The position numbers were made by a program, and so were the translations under genes. A stretch of 13,551 nucleotides of DNA from Castellaniella sp034007085 (GTDB taxonomy: Bacteria > Pseudomonadota > Gammaproteobacteria > Burkholderiales > Burkholderiaceae_B), in NCBI RefSeq assembly GCF_034007085.1, contig NZ_JAVERO010000054.1:1-13551 (forward strand). Reading direction: 5' to 3'. Positions 8,091-13,551 of the stretch are shown here, in pieces. The first letter of the stretch is position 1, and each line of letters starts with the position of its first letter. The notes under the pieces were generated by a model that saw only the letters and a program-made list of their open reading frames with translations, was not told the DNA's origin and did no database searches.

Positions 8091-8686
8091 TGCCCCAGGT
8101 CGGCCTGCTGGGCGGCAGCTTCGATCCGGTCCACCGCGCCCACATCGCACTGGCCCTGGCGGCCCGGGACGCACTGGGCCTGGAACATGTCGAACTGCTG
8201 CCCGCCGCACGTCCCTGGCAGCGCGGCCGCCTGGGCGCCGCCCCGGAACACCGGCTGCGCATGCTGGAACTGGCTTGCGCCGACATTCCCGGTCTGCGCG
8301 TCAATCCGATCGAACTGCAGCGCGCCGGCAACACCTATACCATCGACACCCTGTCCGCCCTGCCCGACACTGCCCGCTACACCTGGATCCTGGGCTCCGA
8401 CCAACTGGCCAACTTCTGCACCTGGCACCGCTGGCGCGACCTGCTGCAGCACGTCCGGCTGGCCGTCGCCGAACGGCCTGGCGCCCCCGCCACGCCACCG
8501 CCGGAACTGGCCGATGCCCTGACACCCGGCGGCCTGGTCCAGATCCCCTTCAGCCCTCAGCCTGTGTCCGCCACGGCCATCCGACAAGCCCTGGCGGCCG
8601 GTCGGCCCACCGAATCCCTGCTGGATCCTCGCGTGCTGGACTACATTCGCACGCACCGGCTCTACCTGGACCCCAAGACCCCATGA
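8090..8686 (+). CDS. nadD: Nicotinate-nucleotide adenylyltransferase
   Basis: Transfers AMP from ATP to nicotinate mononucleotide, giving deamido-NAD, the penultimate step of NAD synthesis. The protein is 198 residues from ATG 8090. Nucleotidyltransferase motifs: GGSFDPVHRAH at 8-18 (both catalytic-loop histidines present), NTYTIDTL at 81-88, GSD at 102-104, and the C-terminal SATAIR at 160-165. Start uncertainty: an in-frame ATG at 8081 would add three residues (MAV) and overlap hemF by 10 bases. ATG 8090 gives the compact TGATG junction and the short N-terminus usual for NadD. Neither has an obvious Shine-Dalgarno sequence, so translation probably depends on termination at hemF. The downstream rsfS start overlaps by 4 bases. 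Confidence 0.96.
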   Translation: MPQVGLLGGSFDPVHRAHIALALAARDALGLEHVELLPAARPWQRGRLGAAPEHRLRMLELACADIPGLRVNPIELQRAGNTYTIDTLSALPDTARYTWILGSDQLANFCTWHRWRDLLQHVRLAVAERPGAPATPPPELADALTPGGLVQIPFSPQPVSATAIRQALAAGRPTESLLDPRVLDYIRTHRLYLDPKTP

Positions 8687-9078
8687 ACCTGCAAAAACAG
8701 CAACGCCTCGTCATTGACGCCCTGGAAGACGCCAAGGCCCAGGACATCAAGGTCTTCAACACCACAGGCCTGACCGGCCTGTTCGACCGCGTCATCATCG
8801 CCAGCGGCACCTCCAACCGCCAGACGCGCGCCATCGCCCGCCATGTCGCCGAACAAGCCAGGAAACACGGTCTGGAAATCATCGCCTACGAAGGCGAGGA
8901 TACCGGGGAATGGCTGCTGATCGATCTGGGCGATATCGTGGTGCACTGCATGCAGCCTGCCATCCGCGCCTATTACAACCTGGAAGAAATCTGGGGGGCC
9001 AAGCCGGTACGAGTCCGCCTGCTGCCCACAGGACCCGCCCAGGCCAGCGAACCGGATGACTTCGCCGCAGGCCAATGA
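8683..9078 (+). CDS. rsfS: Ribosomal silencing factor RsfS (Iojap/YbeB family)
   Basis: Binds ribosomal protein uL14 on the large subunit and blocks subunit joining when nutrients are scarce. The protein is 131 residues. The Iojap domain spans about residues 5-112, with VIIASGTSNRQTRAIARHV (37-55), YEGEDTGEWLLIDLGDIVVH (69-88) and YYNLEEIWG (97-105), all conserved. A polar tail of about 19 residues (from LPTGPAQ) extends past the domain and makes the protein longer than the 105-residue E. coli form. It starts inside the nadD stop (ATGA, 8683-8686) and ends inside the rlmH start (ATGA, 9075-9078). The nadD-rsfS-rlmH order is widely conserved in proteobacteria. Confidence 0.97.
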   Translation: MNLQKQQRLVIDALEDAKAQDIKVFNTTGLTGLFDRVIIASGTSNRQTRAIARHVAEQARKHGLEIIAYEGEDTGEWLLIDLGDIVVHCMQPAIRAYYNLEEIWGAKPVRVRLLPTGPAQASEPDDFAAGQ

Positions 9079-9545
9079 AACTCCAGGTCTATGCCGTAGG
9101 CAGCCGCATGCCAGCCTGGGTGCAGGCGGCGTGGCAGGATTTTGCCAAGCGCATGCCTCGCGACTGCTCGCTGGAACTGCACGAAATCCGCCCCGAACCT
9201 CGCACCAGCGGAAAGACCGTGCCGCAGATGATGCAGGCCGAGGCCCAGCGCATTGAATCCACCCTGCCCGCACAGGCCTGGCGCGTCGTCCTGGACGAAC
9301 ACGGCCGTGATCTGACGACACAGGACCTGGCGGCGCATCTCGAAACCTGGCGGACCTGCGGCAACGACATTGCCTTCATCATCGGCGGTCCGGACGGGCT
9401 GGATCCCGCCCTGAAGCAGACCGCCCGCCAGACCCTGCGTCTGTCTTCCCTGACCCTGCCCCACCCCATGGTTCGCATCCTGCTGGCCGAACAGCTCTAC
9501 CGCGCCTGGACCATTCTTGCGGGTCATCCCTACCACCGCGCCTGA
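9075..9545 (+). CDS. rlmH: 23S rRNA (pseudouridine1915-N3)-methyltransferase RlmH
   Basis: SPOUT-class methyltransferase that methylates pseudouridine 1915 in helix 69 of 23S rRNA on the assembled 70S ribosome. The protein is 156 residues (E. coli 155). Seen: N-terminal MKLQVYAVGSRMPAWV, the SAM-binding knot motif IGGPDGL (103-109), LTLPHPMVR (126-134), EQLYRAW (139-145) and the C-terminal HPYHR (151-155). Overlaps the rsfS stop by 4 bases. It is the last gene of the overlapping series; 51 bases separate it from pyk and no terminator hairpin was found there. Confidence 0.98.
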   Translation: MKLQVYAVGSRMPAWVQAAWQDFAKRMPRDCSLELHEIRPEPRTSGKTVPQMMQAEAQRIESTLPAQAWRVVLDEHGRDLTTQDLAAHLETWRTCGNDIAFIIGGPDGLDPALKQTARQTLRLSSLTLPHPMVRILLAEQLYRAWTILAGHPYHRA

Positions 9546-9596
9546 AGCGCGCCGATGCGGGTGCGGTATGCTTGGGATCTTTCTCAAACGACCTCC

Positions 9597-11048
9597 ATGC
9601 CGACCATGACTGCCCGCCGCCGCACCAAAATCGTCGCCACGCTGGGGCCCGCGACCTCCAGCCCGGAACGCATCGAGTCCCTGATCCTGGCCGGCCTGGA
9701 TGTGGCCCGGCTGAACTTTTCCCACGGCAGCCCCGAAGACCACCGCGAACGGGTCCGCCTGATCCGCGAACTGGCCGCTCGGCACAACCGCCATATCGCC
9801 CTCATGGGCGACCTTCAAGGGCCCAAGATCCGCATTGGCCGCTTCACGACCGGCACCGTGACACTGGCCGCGCAGGCGCCCTTCACCCTGTCCACCCGGC
9901 ATCCGCTGGATGCCGGCACCGCCGACATCGTCGGGATCGAATATCCCCCCCTGGTCCAGGACTGTGCGCCGGGAGACGAACTGCTGCTGGATGATGGCCG
10001 GGTCATCCTGCGGGTCGAAACAGTGGATGCGGATGCCGTCCACACCCGGGTCGAAGTCGGTGGGCCGCTGTCCAACAACAAGGGCATCAACCGACGCGGC
10101 GGCGGCATCTCGGCGCCCAGCCTGACCGACAAGGATCGTCAGGACATCCTGCTGGCCGCCGAACTCGAACTGGACTACGTGGCCGTCTCGTTCCCCCGCG
10201 CCGGGGCGGACATCGTACAGGCACGCCAGCTGGTGCGCCAGGCCGGCAGCCCGGCCTGGATCATCGCCAAGATCGAACGCGCCGAGGCCGTGGCCGACGA
10301 TGCCGCGCTGGACGACCTGATCCGCGCCAGCGACGGCGTCATGGTAGCCCGCGGCGATCTGGGCGTGGAAATCGGCGACGCCCGGCTCGCCGGCATCCAG
10401 AAACGCATCATCCAGCATGCCCGCACCCTGAACAAACTGGTGATCACCGCCACCCAGATGATGGAATCCATGATCACCAGCCCCATCCCGACCCGGGCCG
10501 AGGTTTCCGACGTCGCCAATGCCGTGCTCGACTACACCGACGCAGTCATGCTGTCGGCCGAGTCGGCCTCTGGGCAATATCCCGTCGAAGCCGTCCAGGC
10601 CATGGCGCGAATCTGCCTGGGCGCCGAACAGGAACCCACCAGCGTCCGGTCGCATCACCGCCTGGGCGAGACGTTTTCCCGCTGCGACGAGACCATCGCC
10701 CTGGCCAGCATGTACGCCGCCAACCACTTCCCCGGCATCAAGGCCATCATCAGCCTGACCGAAAGCGGCCACACCCCGCTCATCATGTCACGCATCCGTT
10801 CCGGCGTGCCCATCTACTGCTACACCCGGCATCCGGCCACCCAGCGCCGCGCAGCCCTGTTCCGCGGCGTCTACACCGTCCCGTTCGATGCTGCGGCACT
10901 GCCCCCCGCCGAGGTCAGCGAGGCCGCCATCGACATTCTGCGCCGCCAGGGGCAGCTGCAGACAGGCGACTGGGTCATCCTGACCAAGGGTGATTTCTAC
11001 AGCGACAGCGGCGGCACCAACGGCATGAAGATCCTGCGCGTGGCCTGA
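9597..11048 (+). CDS. pykA: Pyruvate kinase, PykA (type II) subfamily
   Basis: Final step of glycolysis: phosphoenolpyruvate + ADP to pyruvate + ATP; cytosolic. From ATG 9597 the protein is 483 residues, close to E. coli PykA (480). Seen: RTKIVATLGPATSS (9-22), RLNFSHGSPEDH (38-49), GDLQGPKIRIG (71-81), GGPLSNNKGIN (155-165), the active-site IIAKIERAEAV (222-232; Lys225, Mg ligand Glu227), VARGDLGVEIGD (250-261; Mg ligand Asp254) and TATQMMESMI (284-293). KIERAE in place of KIENxEG and the LSNNKGIN stretch point to PykA rather than PykF. The C-terminal regulatory domain is complete. ATG at 9606 is an alternative start (480 residues); neither has a clear Shine-Dalgarno sequence. TATGCT at 9567-9572 could be a -10 element but has no good -35. 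maf follows after 16 bases. Confidence 0.96.
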   Translation: MPTMTARRRTKIVATLGPATSSPERIESLILAGLDVARLNFSHGSPEDHRERVRLIRELAARHNRHIALMGDLQGPKIRIGRFTTGTVTLAAQAPFTLSTRHPLDAGTADIVGIEYPPLVQDCAPGDELLLDDGRVILRVETVDADAVHTRVEVGGPLSNNKGINRRGGGISAPSLTDKDRQDILLAAELELDYVAVSFPRAGADIVQARQLVRQAGSPAWIIAKIERAEAVADDAALDDLIRASDGVMVARGDLGVEIGDARLAGIQKRIIQHARTLNKLVITATQMMESMITSPIPTRAEVSDVANAVLDYTDAVMLSAESASGQYPVEAVQAMARICLGAEQEPTSVRSHHRLGETFSRCDETIALASMYAANHFPGIKAIISLTESGHTPLIMSRIRSGVPIYCYTRHPATQRRAALFRGVYTVPFDAAALPPAEVSEAAIDILRRQGQLQTGDWVILTKGDFYSDSGGTNGMKILRVA

Positions 11049-11064
11049 GCCTCGATCCGCCGCC

Positions 11065-11691
11065 ATGCCGCCCTTCATCCTGTTGGCTTCGGCCAGCCCC
11101 CGTCGCCACGAAATCCTGGACCAATTGGCCATCCCACATGGTCTCCTGCGCGTGCCCGCACCGGCAGGCGAAGACGAGCCCCAGTTGCCGGGAGAACCGG
11201 CTGCTGATTACGTCCGCCGCACGGCACGGGACAAGGCCCAGCGTGCCGTCGCCTGGCTGGCCGCAGGCGGCTTGCCGGCCCCCCTGCCCCGGAACTGGCC
11301 TGCCGAATGGCGCGACGCCCCCATTCTGTGCGCCGACACCACGGTCATCCTGGATGGCGATGTGCTGGGCAAGCCTCGGGATGCCGCCGATGCCGCCGCC
11401 ATGTTGCGCCGCCTGTCCGGCCGCGAACACGCGGTCCACACAGCCGTGGTCCTGGCAGACCGGGGCCGATTGTTCGAGACCGTCAGTGTCAGCACGGTCC
11501 GCTTCCAGACACTGACCAACACCGACATTGCGACCTATATCGACAGCGGCGAACCTTTCGGCAAGGCAGGCAGCTATGCCATTCAGGGGCGGGCGGCGGC
11601 CTTTGTCGCGCATCTGGCAGGCAGCCACAGCGGCGTCATGGGCCTGCCGGCACATGAAACCGTCCAGTTGCTGACACAATGCCAGGATTGA
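11065..11691 (+). CDS. maf: Maf-family nucleoside triphosphate pyrophosphatase (YhdE-like, dTTP/UTP type)
   Basis: Hydrolyses non-canonical or selected nucleoside triphosphates to monophosphate and pyrophosphate, with roles in nucleotide pool cleaning and control of septation. The protein is 208 residues. Conserved Maf features: LASASPRR (7-14), CADTTV (89-94) with catalytic Asp91, GKPRD (102-106), LRRLSGREH (114-122), EPFGKAGSYAIQG (163-175) and VMGLPAHET (191-199). The GSYAIQG and GLPxxET forms resemble E. coli YhdE rather than YceF, so dTTP/UTP activity is inferred. It carries a Pro-rich insertion at about 67-85 relative to YhdE. It lies 16 bases downstream of pyk and probably shares its transcript. 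No clear terminator follows, and ribonuclease G (rng), which I expect next, is absent. Confidence 0.95.
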   Translation: MPPFILLASASPRRHEILDQLAIPHGLLRVPAPAGEDEPQLPGEPAADYVRRTARDKAQRAVAWLAAGGLPAPLPRNWPAEWRDAPILCADTTVILDGDVLGKPRDAADAAAMLRRLSGREHAVHTAVVLADRGRLFETVSVSTVRFQTLTNTDIATYIDSGEPFGKAGSYAIQGRAAAFVAHLAGSHSGVMGLPAHETVQLLTQCQD

Positions 11692-11724
11692 TCCAGATTA
11701 ACCCTTGGTTTGCCCCTGATCATC

Positions 11725-11753
11725 TTGACCCGCATCTCCCGCGCTCCTAGCAT
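11725..11753 (+). promoter_or_regulatory. Sigma-70-type promoter for the Nramp-like transporter
   Basis: TTGACC (11725-11730, five of six to consensus) and TAGCAT (11748-11753, four of six) are separated by exactly 17 bases. They lie 34-62 bases after the maf stop. Transcription would start near 11760 and leave a leader of about 90 bases before the ATG at 11853. Prediction from sequence only. Confidence 0.55.
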
Positions 11754-11787
11754 GGGCTGACGTCCTGCTGAACATCGCAGACGCGCG

Positions 11788-11820
11788 GTGGTGGCCAGGG
11801 CTGCATCGCATGGCCATCAT
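11788..11820 (+). promoter_or_regulatory. Leader hairpin upstream of the Nramp-like gene
   Basis: GTGGTGGCCA (11788-11797) can pair with TGGCCATCAT (11811-11820) as a 10-base-pair stem containing two G-U pairs, with a 13-base loop. The core TGGCCA/TGGCCA is perfect. A shorter alternative stem, ATGGC (11810-11814) with GCCAT (11821-11825), uses the same right arm and so excludes the first. The structure sits between the predicted transcription start and the Shine-Dalgarno sequence at 11839-11844. No known riboswitch class was recognised, and chance formation in GC-rich DNA is possible. Confidence 0.35.
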
Positions 11821-11852
11821 GCCATATCCTCACTACCCAAGAGGTCTTGCAT

Positions 11853-13319
11853 ATGGTCGATCCAATCGTCAGTTCAGCCTCATCCTCTGCCCAGGTCGCC
11901 AAAGAAATCCGCAGCCAGAACCTGCCTCCCACGACGTACCGCGATCTGCCCGAACCCCTGCCCATGAAAAAGGTCATCGGCCCCAGCGTCCTGCTGCTGG
12001 CCGGGTCGATCGGATCGGGGGAATTCGTGCTGTGGCCTTACATTTCCACCCAGACGGGGCTGGCGCTGGTCTGGCTGGCCACCATCGGCATCCTGACCCA
12101 GTATTTCCTCAACATGGAAATCACGCGCTATACGCTGGCCACTGGGGAAACGGCCGTCACCGGATTCACCCGGCTCTGGAAACCCTGGAGCTGGCTGTTC
12201 ATCATCATGGCCGTCATTCCGTGGATGTGGCCCGGCTGGGCTACCGGCAGTTCCACCGCCTTGACCTACGCCTTCGGCCTGTCGGCAGATTCCGTAATCC
12301 CGATCACCATCGCCTCGCTGGTGCTGATCGGCATCATCCTGACCGTCTCGCCCGTGGTCTACCAGACGGTCGAAAAAATCCAGTTCTTCCTCGTCGCCCT
12401 GATCGTGCTGTTCATGATCTATATCGTCGTCGGCCTGCTCAACGGCCAGACCTGGGGCGCCCTGATCGGGGGCTTCACAAGCGCAATTCCGCAGATCCCA
12501 GAGGCCATTGGCAAGCTGCCCATCGCCCTGTTGCTGGGGGCCATCGCCTTTGCCGGCGCGGGCGGTGTCATGAACCTGGCCCAATCCAACTGGGTGCGCG
12601 ACAAAGGCATGGGCATGGGTGCGCATCTGCCCAAGATCGTCTCGCCTATCACGGGTCAGGAAACCACCCAGGCTTCGATCGGCTATTTCTTCCGCCAGGA
12701 CGAAGCCAACATGCGGCGCTGGCAGGGCTGGTGGAAAGTAGCCAATCTCGAACAGTTCCTCACGTTCTTCGTGCTGGGCCTGGTGGCCATCCTGCTGTTC
12801 ATGATGCTGGCCTATCTCTACGTCGGCGTGGGCAGTACCGCGCAAAATTTCGACTTCGTCCGGCTGCTGGGTGAAACCCTGAACGAGCGGGTCGCCCCCT
12901 GGGTTGGACCGGTCTTCTGGTTCACGGGTGTCGTGGTGCTGCTGTCAACCAACCTGACCGTGCTCGACATGATCGGCCGGATCGTGGCCGACATCGCCAA
13001 GACCAACTGGCTGCGCGACAGCCAGACCTGGACGGAAAGCCGTCTGTATTTCCTGGTGGTCTGGCTGATGGTGGCCTTCGGATCCATCATCCTGCTCTCG
13101 GGCGTCAGCCAGCCGCTGCTCCTGCTGGTGATCGCCTCGGCACTGAACGGTCTGGTGATGTTCGTCTATTCCGTCCTGCTCATCCAGCTGAACCGCTGCA
13201 TGCTGCCACGTGCCATCGGCCTGGGCGGTGCCCGCTACGTGGCGATTCTGTGGGCCGTGCTGTTCTACGGCGGCTTTTCGATCTACCTGCTGATCAACCA
13301 GTTCGGCAAACTGTTCTGA
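11853..13319 (+). CDS. Nramp-related (SLC11/MntH-like) membrane transporter lacking the canonical metal-binding motifs
   Basis: Integral inner-membrane protein of 488 residues with about eleven or twelve membrane segments. Fold assignment rests on the first segment, GPSVLLLAGSIGSGEFVLWP (43-62), which aligns without gaps with the Nramp helix carrying DPGN, and on LLLGAIAFAGAGGVMNLAQS (226-245), which takes the place of the helix carrying MPHN. The metal ligands are not kept: DPGN reads GSGE (54-57; Asp to Gly, Asn to Glu), and the Met of the sixth helix is missing. Substrate is therefore unknown and may not be Mn or Fe. A polar N-terminal tail (1-40) and a loop of about 55 residues (247-301) are longer than in MntH. 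The start is ATG 11853 with AAGAGG at 11839-11844, 8 bases upstream; a TTG at 11847 is less likely. It has its own promoter and converges with a TRAP permease gene. Confidence 0.75.
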   Translation: MVDPIVSSASSSAQVAKEIRSQNLPPTTYRDLPEPLPMKKVIGPSVLLLAGSIGSGEFVLWPYISTQTGLALVWLATIGILTQYFLNMEITRYTLATGETAVTGFTRLWKPWSWLFIIMAVIPWMWPGWATGSSTALTYAFGLSADSVIPITIASLVLIGIILTVSPVVYQTVEKIQFFLVALIVLFMIYIVVGLLNGQTWGALIGGFTSAIPQIPEAIGKLPIALLLGAIAFAGAGGVMNLAQSNWVRDKGMGMGAHLPKIVSPITGQETTQASIGYFFRQDEANMRRWQGWWKVANLEQFLTFFVLGLVAILLFMMLAYLYVGVGSTAQNFDFVRLLGETLNERVAPWVGPVFWFTGVVVLLSTNLTVLDMIGRIVADIAKTNWLRDSQTWTESRLYFLVVWLMVAFGSIILLSGVSQPLLLLVIASALNGLVMFVYSVLLIQLNRCMLPRAIGLGGARYVAILWAVLFYGGFSIYLLINQFGKLF

Positions 13320-13338
13320 CCCTCAGACCGTACGCAAT

Positions 13339-13373
13339 AAAAAAATCAGACGGCCGCCGAAAGGCGGCCGTCT
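13339..13373. terminator. Strong intrinsic terminator between convergent genes, T-tract on the minus strand
   Basis: AGACGGCCGCC (13348-13358), loop GAAA (13359-13362), GGCGGCCGTCT (13363-13373): a perfect 11-base-pair stem with a stable GNRA tetraloop. Seven A residues at 13339-13345 become the U-tract for transcripts read on the minus strand, so it should mainly stop the TRAP permease transcript coming from the right. Read on the plus strand, the tail TCTGTAG is poor in T, so termination of the Nramp-like transcript would be weaker, though the stem may still protect its 3' end. Confidence 0.88.
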
Positions 13374-13386
13374 TCTGTAGCGCAGC

Positions 13387-13413
13387 GCGGCTGCCGCCAG
13401 GGCGGCAGCACGC
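13387..13413. repeat. Second inverted repeat in the convergent spacer, next to the TRAP permease stop
   Basis: GCTGCCGCC (13390-13398) and GGCGGCAGC (13401-13409) are perfect inverted copies with only AG between them; in RNA, eight pairs would close a CAGG loop. With A13410 bulged, GCG (13387-13389) can also pair with CGC (13411-13413). There is no T-tract on either side, so it is not a classical terminator. It lies 5 bases past the TRAP permease stop and upstream, in that transcript, of the terminator at 13339-13373. It may act as a 3'-end stabiliser or be a remnant of a palindromic repeat. Confidence 0.55.
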
Positions 13414-13417
13414 ATGC

Positions 13418-13551
13418 CTACCCGAGCAGGCTGGGCAGCCAGAGGCTGACGGCGGGCACGTCGGTGATGAAGACCAGATAGGTCAGCAGCAGGAGCAGCC
13501 AGGGGAATGCGGCGCGCACGACCTGCCCGATGGACATCTTGGTGATGCCTG
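13418..13551 (-). CDS. TRAP transporter large permease (DctM-like), C-terminal fragment cut by window edge
   Basis: Reading the minus strand from the right edge gives 43 residues ending in TAG (13420-13418): GITKMSIGQVVRAAFPWLLL, then LLTYLVFITDVPAVSLWLPS and LLG. This pattern, a short amphipathic GIxxxxxxxVVRAxxP segment followed by one hydrophobic helix and a terminal SLWLPxLLG, is characteristic of the C-terminus of DctM-type large permeases of TRAP transporters, which import organic acids with a periplasmic binding protein. Substrate cannot be inferred. The rest of the gene, and presumably dctQ and dctP partners, lies beyond the window. The gene converges with the Nramp-like gene. Confidence 0.75.
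   Translation of the reverse strand, partial: GITKMSIGQVVRAAFPWLLLLLTYLVFITDVPAVSLWLPSLLG

Noticed and set aside
8973..10772. Open reading frame of 599 codons on the minus strand across rsfS, rlmH and pyk
   Set aside because: It runs antisense to three clearly recognised genes, is Gly/Gln/His/Asp-rich low-complexity sequence with no recognisable domain, and reflects the third-base GC bias of the sense genes.
11880..12845. Minus-strand frame of 321 codons over the Nramp-like gene
   Set aside because: Extremely rich in Asp, Gln, Gly and His, as expected for the complement of a GC-rich membrane-protein gene; no recognisable features.
11810..12874. Plus-strand frame of 354 codons starting in the leader and overlapping the Nramp-like gene
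   Set aside because: Arg/Pro/His-rich out-of-frame shadow; the membrane-protein frame has the proper Shine-Dalgarno sequence and coherent helices.
1..13551. tRNA or rRNA genes, CRISPR repeats, insertion sequences, prophage or toxin-antitoxin genes
   Set aside because: No regularly spaced repeats, transposase or integrase motifs, cloverleaf sequences or small paired genes were seen on either strand; almost all DNA is accounted for by recognised genes.

Overview
The window is ordinary GC-rich bacterial chromosome, about 13.5 kb. It looks like a betaproteobacterium of the order Burkholderiales, most likely family Alcaligenaceae (Bordetella, Achromobacter, Castellaniella or Pusillimonas relatives). 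The basis is the GC-biased codon use, the character of the proteins and the gene order pepN-fbp, then yebC-purD-hemF-nadD-rsfS-rlmH-maf. The genus cannot be fixed from sequence alone. I see no rRNA, tRNA, CRISPR array, insertion sequence, integrase or phage gene.

Layout. 1-2121: aminopeptidase N (pepN), cut by the left edge. 2156-3166: class I fructose-1,6-bisphosphatase (fbp), same direction, with an apparent TTG start. 3171-4163: quinone oxidoreductase (qor) on the minus strand, meeting fbp tail to tail with 4 bases between stops. 4219-5076: EamA-family permease, divergent from qor. 5138-9545: a tight block yebC-purD-hemF-nadD-rsfS-rlmH with four stop/start overlaps, certainly one operon. 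9597-11048: PykA-type pyruvate kinase. 11065-11691: maf nucleotide pyrophosphatase. 11692-11852: 161-base spacer with a good sigma-70-type promoter and a leader hairpin. 11853-13319: a 488-residue membrane protein related to Nramp/MntH but lacking the family's metal-binding motifs. 13320-13417: convergent spacer with a strong hairpin terminator and a second hairpin. 13418-13551: the C-terminal end of a TRAP-transporter large permease on the minus strand.

How the genes fit together. The central block is housekeeping: purine synthesis (purD), oxygen-dependent haem synthesis (hemF), NAD synthesis (nadD), ribosome or translation factors (yebC, rsfS, rlmH) and nucleotide hygiene (maf). fbp and pyk act at opposite ends of gluconeogenesis and glycolysis. 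The right end changes to transport genes and looks like an accessory junction: maf is not followed by the ribonuclease G gene (rng) that I expect there.

I found no convincing new multi-gene system. The observation most worth following is the Nramp-like transporter with replaced metal-ligand motifs, its own promoter and a structured leader. Smaller ones are the TTG start of fbp overlapping a decoy ATG, the palindrome holding both fbp and qor stop codons, and the pyk gene lying between rlmH and maf.
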